Shown here piece after piece: positions 9,615 to 18,498 of a DNA stretch of 62,416 nt; within the stretch, counting starts at the first letter, position 1; every line of letters starts with the position of its first letter. The notes beneath the pieces were generated by a model that was given only the letters and a program-made list of their open reading frames with translations, made no database searches and was not told the DNA's origin. Source of the stretch: Pontibacter diazotrophicus (GTDB lineage Bacteria > Bacteroidota > Bacteroidia > Cytophagales > Hymenobacteraceae). Where the stretch lies: assembly GCF_003367245.1 (NCBI RefSeq), contig NZ_QRGR01000035.1:1-62416 (forward strand), given 5' to 3'. The position numbers and the translations under genes are program-made.

Positions 9615-9824
9615 ATGAAAAAGCTATTTTTTGCAAGTGCCGTTCTTCTTGGTTCAATTAGTCTTTATTCGTGCGATGGCGGTGGAACCACCACAGAAGA
9701 AGGCACTGTAGTACAGACTGATACCACTGTATCTGAATTGGAAGTTGAGAGAACTACCATGGAAGTTGATACTACCATGGATACAGAAACTGAAACTATT
9801 GATATAGATAATGAGAACCAGTAA
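9615..9824 (+). CDS. Small acidic/Thr-rich lipoprotein, unknown function
   Basis: The product is 69 residues from ATG 9615; an in-frame ATG at 9591 would only add a hydrophilic leader before the signal peptide. Residues 1-20 form a lipoprotein signal with lipobox SLYSC (Cys20). The mature part is almost entirely Thr, Glu, Asp and Val (TTTEEGTVVQTDTTVSE, ETETIDIDNENQ), so it is probably disordered and membrane-anchored. It stands alone and is followed by two hairpins. I recognise no family. Confidence 0.7.
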   Translation: MKKLFFASAVLLGSISLYSCDGGGTTTEEGTVVQTDTTVSELEVERTTMEVDTTMDTETETIDIDNENQ

Positions 9825-9853
9825 GATATAATATAATCTAAAGAATTATTTAT

Positions 9854-9878
9854 AAGGTTTACTAAGTAACCTTTTTTT
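9854..9878 (+). terminator. Rho-independent terminator after small lipoprotein
   Basis: AAGGTT at 9854-9859 pairs with AACCTT at 9868-9873, followed by a run of T. It lies 30 bases after the lipoprotein stop. Confidence 0.6.
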
Positions 9879-9879
9879 G

Positions 9880-9938
9880 AAGGGTGGTAGAGCACACAAA
9901 GCTTATTGTAGCTTTGATGCTTTACCACCCTTTATTTT
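9880..9938. terminator. Long second hairpin downstream of small lipoprotein
   Basis: AAGGGTGGTAGAGCACACAAAG at 9880-9901 region pairs imperfectly with CTTTGATGCTTTACCACCCTT ending about 9932, then TATTTTTG. The two hairpins in series suggest strong insulation, since the next gene starts at 10074. Confidence 0.55.
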
Positions 9939-10073
9939 TGAACTCTGTAAGGCCTCCTTCATAAAAAGCTGCTCATTACTTGCAACCCCTTATTCCTGAA
10001 CATGATAGCCTTTCTGTTATTCAACTAGTCCATCATGGTTAACGTATGAGAAATTCATTCCTATATTATACCC

Positions 10074-11486
10074 ATGCAGGAGAAACCAAGTCTGACAGAA
10101 ACAGAAAAGCAGCAGGAGATAGCCGCCAATAAACTTGGTGAAGGCAGCGGTGGTGAACCGCAAGCCGCCCTAAGCATGACCGATGCCATAGCAGTGATAG
10201 TAGGTATAGTGGTGGGGGCAGGTATATTCCGAACCCCGTCACTGGTGGCGGCTAACACCGAAAGCAGCACCTGGTTTCTAATGACCTGGCTCCTGGGCGG
10301 AGCCGTGTCTTTTATCGGAGCGCTCTGTTATGCCGAACTCACCACCACTTACCCACATACCGGCGGCGATTATTATTTCTTAAAGCAGGCATTTGGCAGG
10401 CGGCTTTCTTTTCTGTTTGCATGGGCCCGAATGAGTGTTATCCAGACAGGCTCTATTGCGCTGCTTGCCTTTATTATTGGGGATTACCTGGCGCAGATTT
10501 ACAGCATGGGCGAATATACCTCTGCCTTGTATGCCGTGTTGGTGGTGGTAGCTTTAACAGGCATCAATATTTTAGGGGTGAGTGTGGGAACAGGCGCACA
10601 AAAACTACTGATAACGCTGGAAGTGCTGGGGATACTGATCATTCTGCTGGCTGGCTTTTTTTTCGCACCGGCAGAGGCAGCTACTACAGAGCCTGCCTCT
10701 GAACAAAGTAACTCCTTAGGCCTGGCTATGGTTTTTGTGCTGCTCACTTTCGGGGGGTGGAATGAGGCAGCCTATATTTCGGCAGAGTTAAAGTCCGGGC
10801 ACAGAGGCATGGTGAAAGTGCTGCTGTTAAGCATTCTGATTATCACAGCCATTTATGCGCTCATCAATCTGGCATTCCTAAATGTGCTGGGGCTAAATGG
10901 CGTAGCATCATCCGATGCCGTAGCAGGTGACCTGATGCGGTACACATTTGGAGAGGGAGGCGTTGTGCTGATTGGGTTGATCGTAACGATTGCGGCACTT
11001 ACGTCTGCTAACGCCACCATCTTTACGGGCGCCCGCACCAACTATGCCCTGGGAAGAGACTTCAGAATTTTCAGCGCACTTGGCAAGTGGAATACACAAA
11101 CATCCTCTCCGGCAAATGCTTTTATGGTGCAAGGTGGCATCGCATTGGCGCTGATAGGCTTGGGCCTCTTTACGCGGAACGGCTTCGAAACTATTGTAGA
11201 ATACACCGCGCCGGTATTCTGGCTGTTTCTGCTGCTGATCGGTATCGCGCTCTTTGTTCTGCGCAATAAGAACCCGCAATTGGAACGCCCGTTTTCTGTG
11301 CCTTTGTACCCAATCACACCTATCATCTTCTGCCTTACCAGCGCTTACCTGTTTTATTCAAGCCTTGTATATACAGGGTTCGGCGCCCTGGTAGGAGTAG
11401 CTGTTCTGCTTATAGGCGCCTTGCTTCTGCTTGCCCTGCCAAAGCTTGATAAGCAGTCTCCTGCAAAGCCAACTCCTGAACAGTAG
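10074..11486 (+). CDS. APC-superfamily amino acid permease
   Basis: A 470-residue inner-membrane transporter with about twelve hydrophobic segments after a 40-residue soluble N-terminus. The first helix carries the APC signature GIVVGAGIFRTPS, and helix 3 begins with CYAELTTTYPHTGGDYYFLK. The length and the TM6 region (TFGGWNEAAYISAELK) fit the LAT/YfnA-like amino acid permeases, which import or exchange amino acids using ion gradients. Substrate cannot be read from the sequence. It is monocistronic, with hairpins upstream and nearly 290 bases before the next gene. Confidence 0.9.
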   Translation: MQEKPSLTETEKQQEIAANKLGEGSGGEPQAALSMTDAIAVIVGIVVGAGIFRTPSLVAANTESSTWFLMTWLLGGAVSFIGALCYAELTTTYPHTGGDYYFLKQAFGRRLSFLFAWARMSVIQTGSIALLAFIIGDYLAQIYSMGEYTSALYAVLVVVALTGINILGVSVGTGAQKLLITLEVLGILIILLAGFFFAPAEAATTEPASEQSNSLGLAMVFVLLTFGGWNEAAYISAELKSGHRGMVKVLLLSILIITAIYALINLAFLNVLGLNGVASSDAVAGDLMRYTFGEGGVVLIGLIVTIAALTSANATIFTGARTNYALGRDFRIFSALGKWNTQTSSPANAFMVQGGIALALIGLGLFTRNGFETIVEYTAPVFWLFLLLIGIALFVLRNKNPQLERPFSVPLYPITPIIFCLTSAYLFYSSLVYTGFGALVGVAVLLIGALLLLALPKLDKQSPAKPTPEQ

Positions 11487-11772
11487 CTACACTGCCCAAG
11501 GGGATGCTCTTTCTATACCTGCCATCAGATTTATACTCAAAGAAAAAGACGTACCTATCATTCATTTTAACTTCAAGCCTAAACAACTGAATGACAATAT
11601 AGTGCGTACTTAGAAGGGTTTCTACCGGGAGCCGTGCAAGCCAAAAAATGCCAAAGGCTATAGGGTATGGCATAGAAAAGCCCCCAGGATAATTTGTTTT
11701 AGATTTATGTGTTGTATACGGCAACACTTATCTATAGTCAGTGCATTACCTTGAGAACTTAAATAAAAAACT

Positions 11773-12318
11773 ATGAAAGTAATTAAGAATTCACTCTCCA
11801 CAATATTCATGGCTCTCTGTGCTATCGTTCTTATGCCGGCCCAGGAAGCAATGGCTCAAAACTTAGACGTGCCCTATGTGCCCACACGGCAGGTAGTAGT
11901 AGATGCCATGCTGGACATTGCCAACGTTTCAGAAAATGATGTGATATATGATCTGGGGTGTGGGGATGGCCGCATTGTGGTGACTGCTGCCAAAAAACAC
12001 GGCGCAACAGGCACTGGCGTGGATATAAATCCAGAGCGCATTGCTGAGGCGAACGCCAATGCAAGAGAAGCAAACGTGACCGATAAGGTGAGATTTGTGG
12101 AAGGTAATTTGTTCGAGGTGGATCTCAGCGAAGCCACCGTCGTGAGCCTTTATTTACTACCCAAGGTTAACATGCAACTACGCCCAAAGCTGCTGCAGCT
12201 AAAGCCTGGTACCCGCATTGTTTCGCATGCTTTCGATATGGGCGACTGGGAACCGGACCAAACCATTGAGGTAGATGGCTCCACCATTCACTTCTGGACT
12301 GTACCAGAACGTAAATAA
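11773..12318 (+). CDS. Exported class I SAM-dependent methyltransferase-like protein
   Basis: The 181-residue product begins with a Sec signal peptide (hydrophobic core about 10-24, cleavage after AMAQ). It continues as a Rossmann methyltransferase: motif I is YDLGCGDGRIVV, the acidic loop is GVDINPERIAEANA, and a later strand is VVSLYLLPKVNMQLRPKL. Related proteins methylate small molecules, lipids or proteins. An apparent signal peptide on a SAM enzyme is odd because SAM is cytoplasmic; the segment may be a membrane anchor or the enzyme may bind another ligand. The gene stands alone and shares a terminator with the convergent protease gene. Confidence 0.85.
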   Translation: MKVIKNSLSTIFMALCAIVLMPAQEAMAQNLDVPYVPTRQVVVDAMLDIANVSENDVIYDLGCGDGRIVVTAAKKHGATGTGVDINPERIAEANANAREANVTDKVRFVEGNLFEVDLSEATVVSLYLLPKVNMQLRPKLLQLKPGTRIVSHAFDMGDWEPDQTIEVDGSTIHFWTVPERK

Positions 12319-12412
12319 CTTGGAATAGCCTCGCAGCTTAATATCCAGTTGTCTTGAAGACGCTGTGAGACATGTAAATTGCCTGAATAATTAAGTGCAC
12401 GTACATAACTGA

Positions 12413-12452
12413 AATAGCCGCAGAAGGTACTCCTCTTGCGGCTATTTTTTTT
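12413..12452. terminator. Bidirectional terminator between methyltransferase and protease
   Basis: AATAGCCGCA at 12413-12422 pairs with TGCGGCTATT at 12437-12446, followed by a T-run. It lies between two convergent genes and can serve the plus-strand gene best; the minus side has weaker A content. Confidence 0.75.
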
Positions 12453-12470
12453 AAAATCTAGAAAAATGGC

Positions 12471-13703
12471 TCACTTATGGGCAATAGGATCTGGAGTTTT
12501 GTCCCTGTCGCTTTTAACAAAACCACTGGTGTTAGGTTTGCCATTTGTCAGTAATAATACTCCTGCCACGTGCGGAGCAGCCATAGATGTTCCGCTGATG
12601 GTATTATAACCACCATCTTTCCAAGTAGATTTGATACTTACACCTGGAGCGCAGTAGTTTACTGGTGGGTTGCCATAGTTAGAGAAGCTGGCAAATATAT
12701 CTGACGCATTCATGGCAGATACTGTAAAAATATCTGTTCCATTGGCGGCACGGGCTGGAGAAGAGTTATTTGCATCAGCACCATCATTTCCTGCCGCCAA
12801 AGCAAAAAAGACACCTTTACTCGCTGCAGCTACAACAGCATCATCCAATGCCTGTGAAACAGGTCCGCCTAAACTCATATTCGCTACGTCACCGGGCGCT
12901 CCATTGACCGCTACATAGTCCACACCCGCAATTACGCCCGAGTAAGAACCACTACCGCGGGAGTCAAGTACTTTCACAGGGACCACTGTGGCACCAGCAG
13001 CAACACCTATAACGCCAATAGTGTTGTCTATCGCCGCAATCGTACCTGCCACGTGTGTCCCGTGTCCGTTTCCATCATCAGCGCTCCTACCATCTTTTCC
13101 GCTTGTGAAAGCATTGAAACCGCGACCTGCATTTACGTTTAAGTCAGGATGGTCTAAATCAATACCTGTGTCTATTATCCACGCTGTTTTTCCCAAACCG
13201 CTATCTGTTCCAACACGTTTTATTCCCCAAGGGGTTTCTTCGGTAGTAGAGCCTCCACCTCCACCAGATCCGGGTCTGGCCAACACCATCATGCGATCCG
13301 GCTCCACATAGTCTACACGGGGGTCATTTTTCAGGCTCTCTACCTGGGCTTCGGAGAGTTTGGCTGCCACCCCTATGATAGCTTTGCCATACGCCTGCTC
13401 TATGGCTACCTCCCCCACTCCGTTTGCTGTCAACAACTCATGCCCCATTTCACGCACAGCATTAACACGCTGCTCATAAGTGGCTGTGGCATTTAAACGC
13501 AAGGTACCGTTATCCTTGAAAACCACAATGTACTGGCCGGGTATGATAGCACCATTCTCGCTGCTGGTCTGTAGGGTGGATTGAGGTGCTATGGCTTCTT
13601 CTATCTCTGCGTCGCAGGCAGTGAAAGTACAGGCTGCTGTTGCCACTGCAGCACTGCATAAGACGGAGCGCATTACTTTGCGCATGTGTAAAGCATATTT
13701 CAT
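12471..13703 (-). CDS. Subtilisin-family (S8) serine protease lipoprotein
   Basis: A 410-residue lipoprotein with lipobox TFTAC (Cys30 from the ATG at 13703; ATG 13685 is equally possible). An I9-type propeptide covers about 55-140 (GQYIVVFKDNG, DPRVDYVEPDR). The S8 domain follows a Gly-rich linker. The catalytic triad is Asp178 (IIDTGIDLDHPDL), His214 (GNGHGTHVAG) and Ser373 (GTSMAAPHVAG), with oxyanion Asn306 (AAGND). All key residues are present, so it should be active outside the inner membrane. It ends soon after the catalytic serine helix and has no C-terminal sorting domain. Confidence 0.93.
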   Translation of the reverse strand: MKYALHMRKVMRSVLCSAAVATAACTFTACDAEIEEAIAPQSTLQTSSENGAIIPGQYIVVFKDNGTLRLNATATYEQRVNAVREMGHELLTANGVGEVAIEQAYGKAIIGVAAKLSEAQVESLKNDPRVDYVEPDRMMVLARPGSGGGGGSTTEETPWGIKRVGTDSGLGKTAWIIDTGIDLDHPDLNVNAGRGFNAFTSGKDGRSADDGNGHGTHVAGTIAAIDNTIGVIGVAAGATVVPVKVLDSRGSGSYSGVIAGVDYVAVNGAPGDVANMSLGGPVSQALDDAVVAAASKGVFFALAAGNDGADANNSSPARAANGTDIFTVSAMNASDIFASFSNYGNPPVNYCAPGVSIKSTWKDGGYNTISGTSMAAPHVAGVLLLTNGKPNTSGFVKSDRDKTPDPIAHK

Positions 13704-14312
13704 ACCTTCTCTGTTTAATGAAAAATGGTTAATAGATATTTATCGAAGCGCAGATTTCCCCCCTAGTTTATTCCCCTAGTATAGTAGTGTGCAGGTTGAA
13801 CGATAAGGCACCTTATGAGCGCATCATCCTGCTTATCCTTTAAGAAACAGTGTTTAATTATCTACAGAAAATATTATAATGTTTCCTGTGTTAATATACC
13901 TCTTCTTTTTCTTAAAGTTGGATTATTAACTAAGTAAAATTAAACGTTGACATCAAATTATTATAGAGGATTGCCTTAAAGTTTAAAGTCCAGATAAAAG
14001 GAAGTGTTACAGGTCCATCAGACCTGTTTAATCCCTTACATGTGCACTGCCAGCTCGAAAAGAAGAAGAGATTATTCCTGCTATTGTACAATTTATAACT
14101 CAAGCAGAAGGTAATGCAACGCACTCTTATATTCTATTGCTGTTCACAAGGCTGCTGTTTAAACACCCTTGATGCGAAGTAGCCAGGAGGTCTTGTTAGC
14201 ATAAAAAAGCCTCTCCATATACTGGGAGGCTCTTGTATGCTTCTATAGCGAAGTATGTACTAGGCGAAGGAGCTTCAGAAAATCATTTATGTTTTTACTG
14301 ATGCGCTTATAG
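13704..14312. other. Intergenic region with a terminator near its right end
   Basis: About 600 bases between two minus-strand genes. I found no credible protein. It should hold the protease promoter (left part). A minus-strand terminator is seen at 14203-14231. Confidence 0.5.
14203..14231 (-). terminator. Terminator of the HMG-CoA lyase/LutA operon
   Basis: Read on the minus strand, GAGCCTCCCAGTATATGGAGAGGC forms a hairpin followed by TTTTTT (plus-strand AAAAAA at 14203-14208). It lies about 80 bases after the stop of the LutA-like gene. Confidence 0.7.
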
Positions 14313-15053
14313 TTACCACCCACTCGCCAGCACATCGGCAATGTGCATGGTTTTAATAGGCTTGTTCTGCCGCTGGATATAAGCCTCTAAATGCATCAGG
14401 CAGCTGCTGTCGGTAGACACAATATAATCAGCACCGGTGGCGATGGCATTCTCTACTTTCTGCTCGGCCATGGCCGTGGAAATTGCCTCGAACTTTACGG
14501 CGAAGGTACCTCCAAAGCCACAGCAGGTTTCATTGTCCTCCATCTCAACGAGCTCCAGCCCCTGCACTTTACTGAGCAGGGCGCGAGGGCCTTCCTTGAT
14601 GCCGCATTCGCGCAAGGCACTGCAGGAGTCGTGGTAGGTGAATCTGCCTTGTAAAGCAGCTCCCGGAATACCAGTCACACCCAGCACATCAGTCAGAAAT
14701 TCCGTCAGTTCATACACCTTCTTCTGCATGGCACGGTACTTCACCAGTTTCGACGACTTCACGAAAATATCCTGGTAAGCATTGCGCACCATGCCCACGC
14801 AGGATGCCGATGGCGCTACAATATAATGGGATGTCTCGCTCGAAAAATCATCCAGAAACTTGTTGGCTACCTCCCGGGCTTCGTCAAAGAAACCGGCATT
14901 GAAGGCGGGTTGCCCGCAACAGGTTTGATTTTGGTTATAATTGACTTCACAGCCAACCTTCTCCAGCACTTTCACCATGTTCATACCCGTCTCCGGAAAA
15001 AGCTGGTCTACGAAACAGGGGATAAATATATCTATTATTATTCTTCTTGCCAT
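14313..15053 (-). CDS. lutA: LutA/YkgE-type (Fe-S) oxidoreductase subunit
   Basis: The 246-residue product has two cysteine-rich CCG domains: NQTCCGQPAFNAG near residue 40 and DNETCCGFGGTFAVK near residue 195. Single cysteines fit the rest of the binding pattern (FIPCFVD, APSASCVG, HDSCSALR). This is the arrangement of LutA, which with LutB and LutC oxidises L-lactate in the cytoplasm. LutB and LutC are not next to it. Instead it lies two bases downstream of HMG-CoA lyase and must be co-transcribed with it. Its partner in this organism is therefore unclear. Family assignment is strong, pathway role is inferred. Confidence 0.88.
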   Translation of the reverse strand: MARRIIIDIFIPCFVDQLFPETGMNMVKVLEKVGCEVNYNQNQTCCGQPAFNAGFFDEAREVANKFLDDFSSETSHYIVAPSASCVGMVRNAYQDIFVKSSKLVKYRAMQKKVYELTEFLTDVLGVTGIPGAALQGRFTYHDSCSALRECGIKEGPRALLSKVQGLELVEMEDNETCCGFGGTFAVKFEAISTAMAEQKVENAIATGADYIVSTDSSCLMHLEAYIQRQNKPIKTMHIADVLASGW

Positions 15054-15055
15054 AG

Positions 15056-15901
15056 TTAAGAAAACACAGCGCCAGACTGCGCCATTGCGGATGCAAACGC
15101 TGCTTTGTTCAGGTTCAAATTTAAACCAATATTTTCGAAGTAAGCGATTAAATTCTCAGTAGGCATGTTTCCCACCAATTCGTCTTTTGCCATAGGGCAG
15201 CCGCCATAGCCGCGCAAAGCGCCATCAAAGCGACGGCATCCAGCTGTGTATGCCGCCTCCACTTTCTCCTGCCAGGTGTTGGGGTTTGTATGCAGGTGTG
15301 CCCCGAATTCTATATCCTGAAAGGCGGGAATAAGATGCTGAAACAGGTATGTGATACTGGCCGGGTCAGACACTCCGATGGTATCAGACAAAGAGATAAT
15401 TTTTACCTGGAGCTGTTGCAAGTCCTCCACAAACCGAATCACCGTCTCCGCATCCCAGGGGTCGTTGTAGGGATTACCGAAACCCATGGAGATATATGTA
15501 ACCAAAGTTTTGCCGTGTTTGTGGCAGATATCCTGGATCTGTACCAGCTGCTGCATAGCCTCTGCAATACTTTTGTTAGTGTTGCGCTGCTGAAACGTCT
15601 CCGACACTGACAGCGGAAAGCCGAGATATGCTATCTGCTGGTGCTGGGCAGCCTCCTCGGCCCCTCGTACGTTGGCAATGATTGCTAACAGTTTAGAAGT
15701 AGTCTCCTCCAGTTCAAGGTTCGCCAGCACTTCGGCCGTGTCACTCATCTGCGGAATGGCTTTAGGAGACACAAAACTACCGAAATCAATGGTGTCGAAA
15801 CCGACTTTCAGAAGCTGGTTGATGTAGGCTATTTTCTGTTCTGTCGGTACAAAAGCCTTCATGCCTTGCATGGCATCGCGGGGGCACTCAATTATTTTCA
15901 T
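15056..15901 (-). CDS. Hydroxymethylglutaryl-CoA lyase
   Basis: A 281-residue HMGL-like TIM barrel that should split HMG-CoA into acetyl-CoA and acetoacetate in leucine or ketone metabolism. Visible residues are Arg8-Asp9 (ECPRDAMQ), SLSDTIGVSDP, the metal-binding HLH in GAHLHTNPN, the loop GYGGCPMAKDE with the catalytic cysteine, and GNMPTEN with the metal-ligand Asn. The Asp that usually follows HxH is Thr here, a small departure from the classical motif. The start at 15901 gives a slightly short but complete barrel. First gene of a two-gene operon with the LutA-like gene. Confidence 0.88.
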   Translation of the reverse strand: MKIIECPRDAMQGMKAFVPTEQKIAYINQLLKVGFDTIDFGSFVSPKAIPQMSDTAEVLANLELEETTSKLLAIIANVRGAEEAAQHQQIAYLGFPLSVSETFQQRNTNKSIAEAMQQLVQIQDICHKHGKTLVTYISMGFGNPYNDPWDAETVIRFVEDLQQLQVKIISLSDTIGVSDPASITYLFQHLIPAFQDIEFGAHLHTNPNTWQEKVEAAYTAGCRRFDGALRGYGGCPMAKDELVGNMPTENLIAYFENIGLNLNLNKAAFASAMAQSGAVFS

Positions 15902-16063
15902 CGTGTTGATTTACGTCTTCAAAACCATTTTGTGGCCTTTCCCAAAGATACAAATTCAAGGGAGCATTCCCTGTAAAATATACATGCCCAAACTTTCTGA
16001 AAACCATATAATTTACTTACTTTAATCTGTTGATTCCCGTGTTGCATTCAAATATAGTCTCCC

Positions 16064-16918
16064 ATGACTCAGCTACGAAACAGTACCATACTCATTACGG
16101 GCGGCGCCTCCGGCATTGGCAGACTCATGGGCCTATTGAGTTTGCAAAGGGGCGCTAAGCAACTTATCATCTGGGACATTAACCGGCAAAACCTGCTAGA
16201 GGTTACAGCTGAGTTGCAAGCCATGGGATATCCTGTTTTGCCTTACGAGGTAGATGTAGCCAACACTGCCGCTGTTGAGGCGGCTGCAAAACGGGTACTG
16301 CAGGAAACAGGGCCACCTGATATACTTATTAACAACGCGGGGATAGTAGTAGGTAAAGTTTTTGCCGCGCACAGTTATGCTGATATTGCGAACACCCTAA
16401 ACATTAATGTATTGGGTGTGATGGCAGTAACACGCGCCTTTTTGCCGGCCATTATTGAAAGAGGATCCGGACATGTGGTAAATATTGCTTCGGCAGCGAG
16501 CCTTATTCCTAACCCACGCATGAGTGTATATGCCGCCAGCAAGTGGGCTGTTCTGGGCTGGTCAGAAAGTTTCCGCCTGGAACTGGAGGCCTTGAAACTG
16601 GACCTACACGTCACCACTGTAACACCAAGCTATATAGACACGGGGATGTTTGCCGGTGCAAAAGCCCCGCTGCTCACACCTGTACTACAACCCGAAGAAG
16701 TGGCTGACGCCATACTGAAGGCTGTGGAGAAAAATAAAATTTTGCTGCGCAAGCCGTTCATCGTGCATTTGATACCGCTGCTGCGTGGCCTGCTGCCCAC
16801 CCGCCTCTTCGACCTATTTGTGGGAAGAGGTTTTAAGGCCTATTCAACAATGGAAGGTTTTGTTGGGCACCCGGCTAACAAGACAGTCCCACGCCATAAT
16901 TCATCCTTAAAGGTTTAA
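16064..16918 (+). CDS. Short-chain dehydrogenase/reductase (SDR)
   Basis: A 284-residue classical SDR with nucleotide motif TGGASGIG at 12-19, INNAGIV near 90, catalytic Ser in NIASAASL and YAASKWA as the Tyr-x3-Lys pair. The acidic residue in IIWDINRQN suggests NAD preference. The C-terminal part (KPFIVHLIPLLRGLLPTRLFDLFVG) is hydrophobic, as in membrane-associated retinol/fatty-alcohol type SDRs. It lies four bases before an aldehyde dehydrogenase gene, so the pair may oxidise an alcohol to aldehyde and then to acid. The substrate is inferred only loosely. Confidence 0.9.
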   Translation: MTQLRNSTILITGGASGIGRLMGLLSLQRGAKQLIIWDINRQNLLEVTAELQAMGYPVLPYEVDVANTAAVEAAAKRVLQETGPPDILINNAGIVVGKVFAAHSYADIANTLNINVLGVMAVTRAFLPAIIERGSGHVVNIASAASLIPNPRMSVYAASKWAVLGWSESFRLELEALKLDLHVTTVTPSYIDTGMFAGAKAPLLTPVLQPEEVADAILKAVEKNKILLRKPFIVHLIPLLRGLLPTRLFDLFVGRGFKAYSTMEGFVGHPANKTVPRHNSSLKV

Positions 16919-16922
16919 AGTT

Positions 16923-18350
16923 ATGCCAGTCAGACATACTGCTCCCACTACAGTCCCCCCCTCCGGAAACGACCTGCTGCGCATACAGCAACTGGTACAG
17001 AAGCAACGCACCTTTTTTGCTACCGGGAAGACAAAGGAGCTGGATTTCCGGAAAGAGCAGCTCCTGCAATTGCAGCAAGCCATCAGAAAACATGAGCAGG
17101 AGCTGATAGACGCCATGTATGCCGACTTCCGCAAACCTGAGTTTGAATCTTTTATCTCAGAAATTGGCTTTGTGGAATTAGAGCTGAAACTCACCCTGAA
17201 AAACATCGAAAATTGGGTAAAGCCTAAGCCGGTGAAGGAGGCGCTTCTGAATTTCCCCTCCCGCAGCTACGTTTACTCCTCACCATATGGGATTAACCTC
17301 ATCATCGGTCCCTGGAACTACCCTATTAATCTCCTGATTACGCCGCTCCTCGGAGCCATGGCCGCTGGCAACTGCATCATACTCAAACCCTCGGAAATAG
17401 CAGCCAACACCTCCGCCGTTATTGCGAAAATGATACGGGAAACCTTTGACGAGGAATATGTTGCCGCCGTAGAGGGGGGCGTAGAAACGACACAACACCT
17501 GTTGGCACAGCGCTTCGACCACATCTTTTTTACCGGCAGCACCCGGGTTGGGCAAATCATCATGAAATCCGCTGCAGAACATCTGACACCGGTTACGCTG
17601 GAGCTGGGCGGAAAGAGCCCTGCCATTGTAGCCGAGGATGCCGACCTGGAGCTGGCAGCGCGCCGCATTACCTGGGGAAAGTTCCTGAATGCGGGGCAAA
17701 CCTGCGTAGCGCCGGACTATTTGCTGGTGCATGAACAGGTAAAAGAGGAACTGGTACAACTTATCACGCAATGCATCACAGATTTCTACGGCGATGACCC
17801 GGATAAAAGCCCCGATTTTGCCCGCATTATCAACGACAGTCACTACGAAAGGCTGAGTGGCCTTCTGCGGCAGGGCACCATCCGTACAGGTGGCCAAACA
17901 GATGCGAAGCAACGGTACATAGCCCCTACCCTGCTGGACCAGGTTGACTGGGAGCACCCGGTGATGCAGGAGGAAATTTTCGGTCCAATCCTGCCTGTGC
18001 TGTCCTACAGTAATCTGGCAGAAGCCATAGAGCTTGTGAACAGGGGCGAAAACCCGCTGGCGCTGTACTTCTTCTCATCCAGCAGAAAAAAACAGCAGAC
18101 GGTGCTGCGTTGTACGCAGTTCGGGGGCGGGTGCATCAACGATACTGTTTCGCATCTTGTGAACCCCAACCTGCCCTTTGGTGGCGTTGGTGGAAGCGGC
18201 GTAGGAAGCTACCACGGCAAGAGCAGTTTTAATGTTTTCTCCCACCAGAAAAGCGTGCTGCACCGCGGCACCTGGCTCGACCTGCCCCTGCGCTACCCGC
18301 CTTACCAGAACCGCTTGCCCCTGCTCCGCAGACTTTTTAAATGGCTGTAA
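16923..18350 (+). CDS. Class 3-type aldehyde dehydrogenase
   Basis: A 475-residue NAD(P)-dependent aldehyde dehydrogenase of the ALDH3/YwdH group. General base Glu227 is in LELGGKSPAIV and nucleophile Cys261 in NAGQTCVAPDY. GPWNYPINL and FTGSTRVGQIIMKSAA are typical ALDH3 motifs. Members oxidise medium- and long-chain or aromatic aldehydes. The C-terminus ends in a hydrophobic/basic stretch (LPLLRRLFKWL) that could associate with membrane, as in fatty aldehyde dehydrogenase. It is co-transcribed with the SDR directly upstream. Confidence 0.93.
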   Translation: MPVRHTAPTTVPPSGNDLLRIQQLVQKQRTFFATGKTKELDFRKEQLLQLQQAIRKHEQELIDAMYADFRKPEFESFISEIGFVELELKLTLKNIENWVKPKPVKEALLNFPSRSYVYSSPYGINLIIGPWNYPINLLITPLLGAMAAGNCIILKPSEIAANTSAVIAKMIRETFDEEYVAAVEGGVETTQHLLAQRFDHIFFTGSTRVGQIIMKSAAEHLTPVTLELGGKSPAIVAEDADLELAARRITWGKFLNAGQTCVAPDYLLVHEQVKEELVQLITQCITDFYGDDPDKSPDFARIINDSHYERLSGLLRQGTIRTGGQTDAKQRYIAPTLLDQVDWEHPVMQEEIFGPILPVLSYSNLAEAIELVNRGENPLALYFFSSSRKKQQTVLRCTQFGGGCINDTVSHLVNPNLPFGGVGGSGVGSYHGKSSFNVFSHQKSVLHRGTWLDLPLRYPPYQNRLPLLRRLFKWL

Positions 18351-18498
18351 CTGACAGCCAGCATCTTCACCCTCTTTTGAGCTTTTCCGGCAAACCTAGC
18401 AGCATATAGCTACGTTTTTAAGATGTATAACCGGTATTCGAAGTGTTTCGGGTACCGGCTACGACACCACTTATCACCTTTATACAAAATAGATCAAA

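Noticed and set aside
9854..9938. Tandem hairpins considered as a small RNA gene
   Set aside because: Placement right after a stop codon and the T-tract fit serial terminators better than an RNA gene.
11410..11727. 105-codon minus-strand frame overlapping the permease 3' end
   Set aside because: Overlaps the permease gene by 77 bases and has no recognisable domain; likely a shadow plus chance extension.
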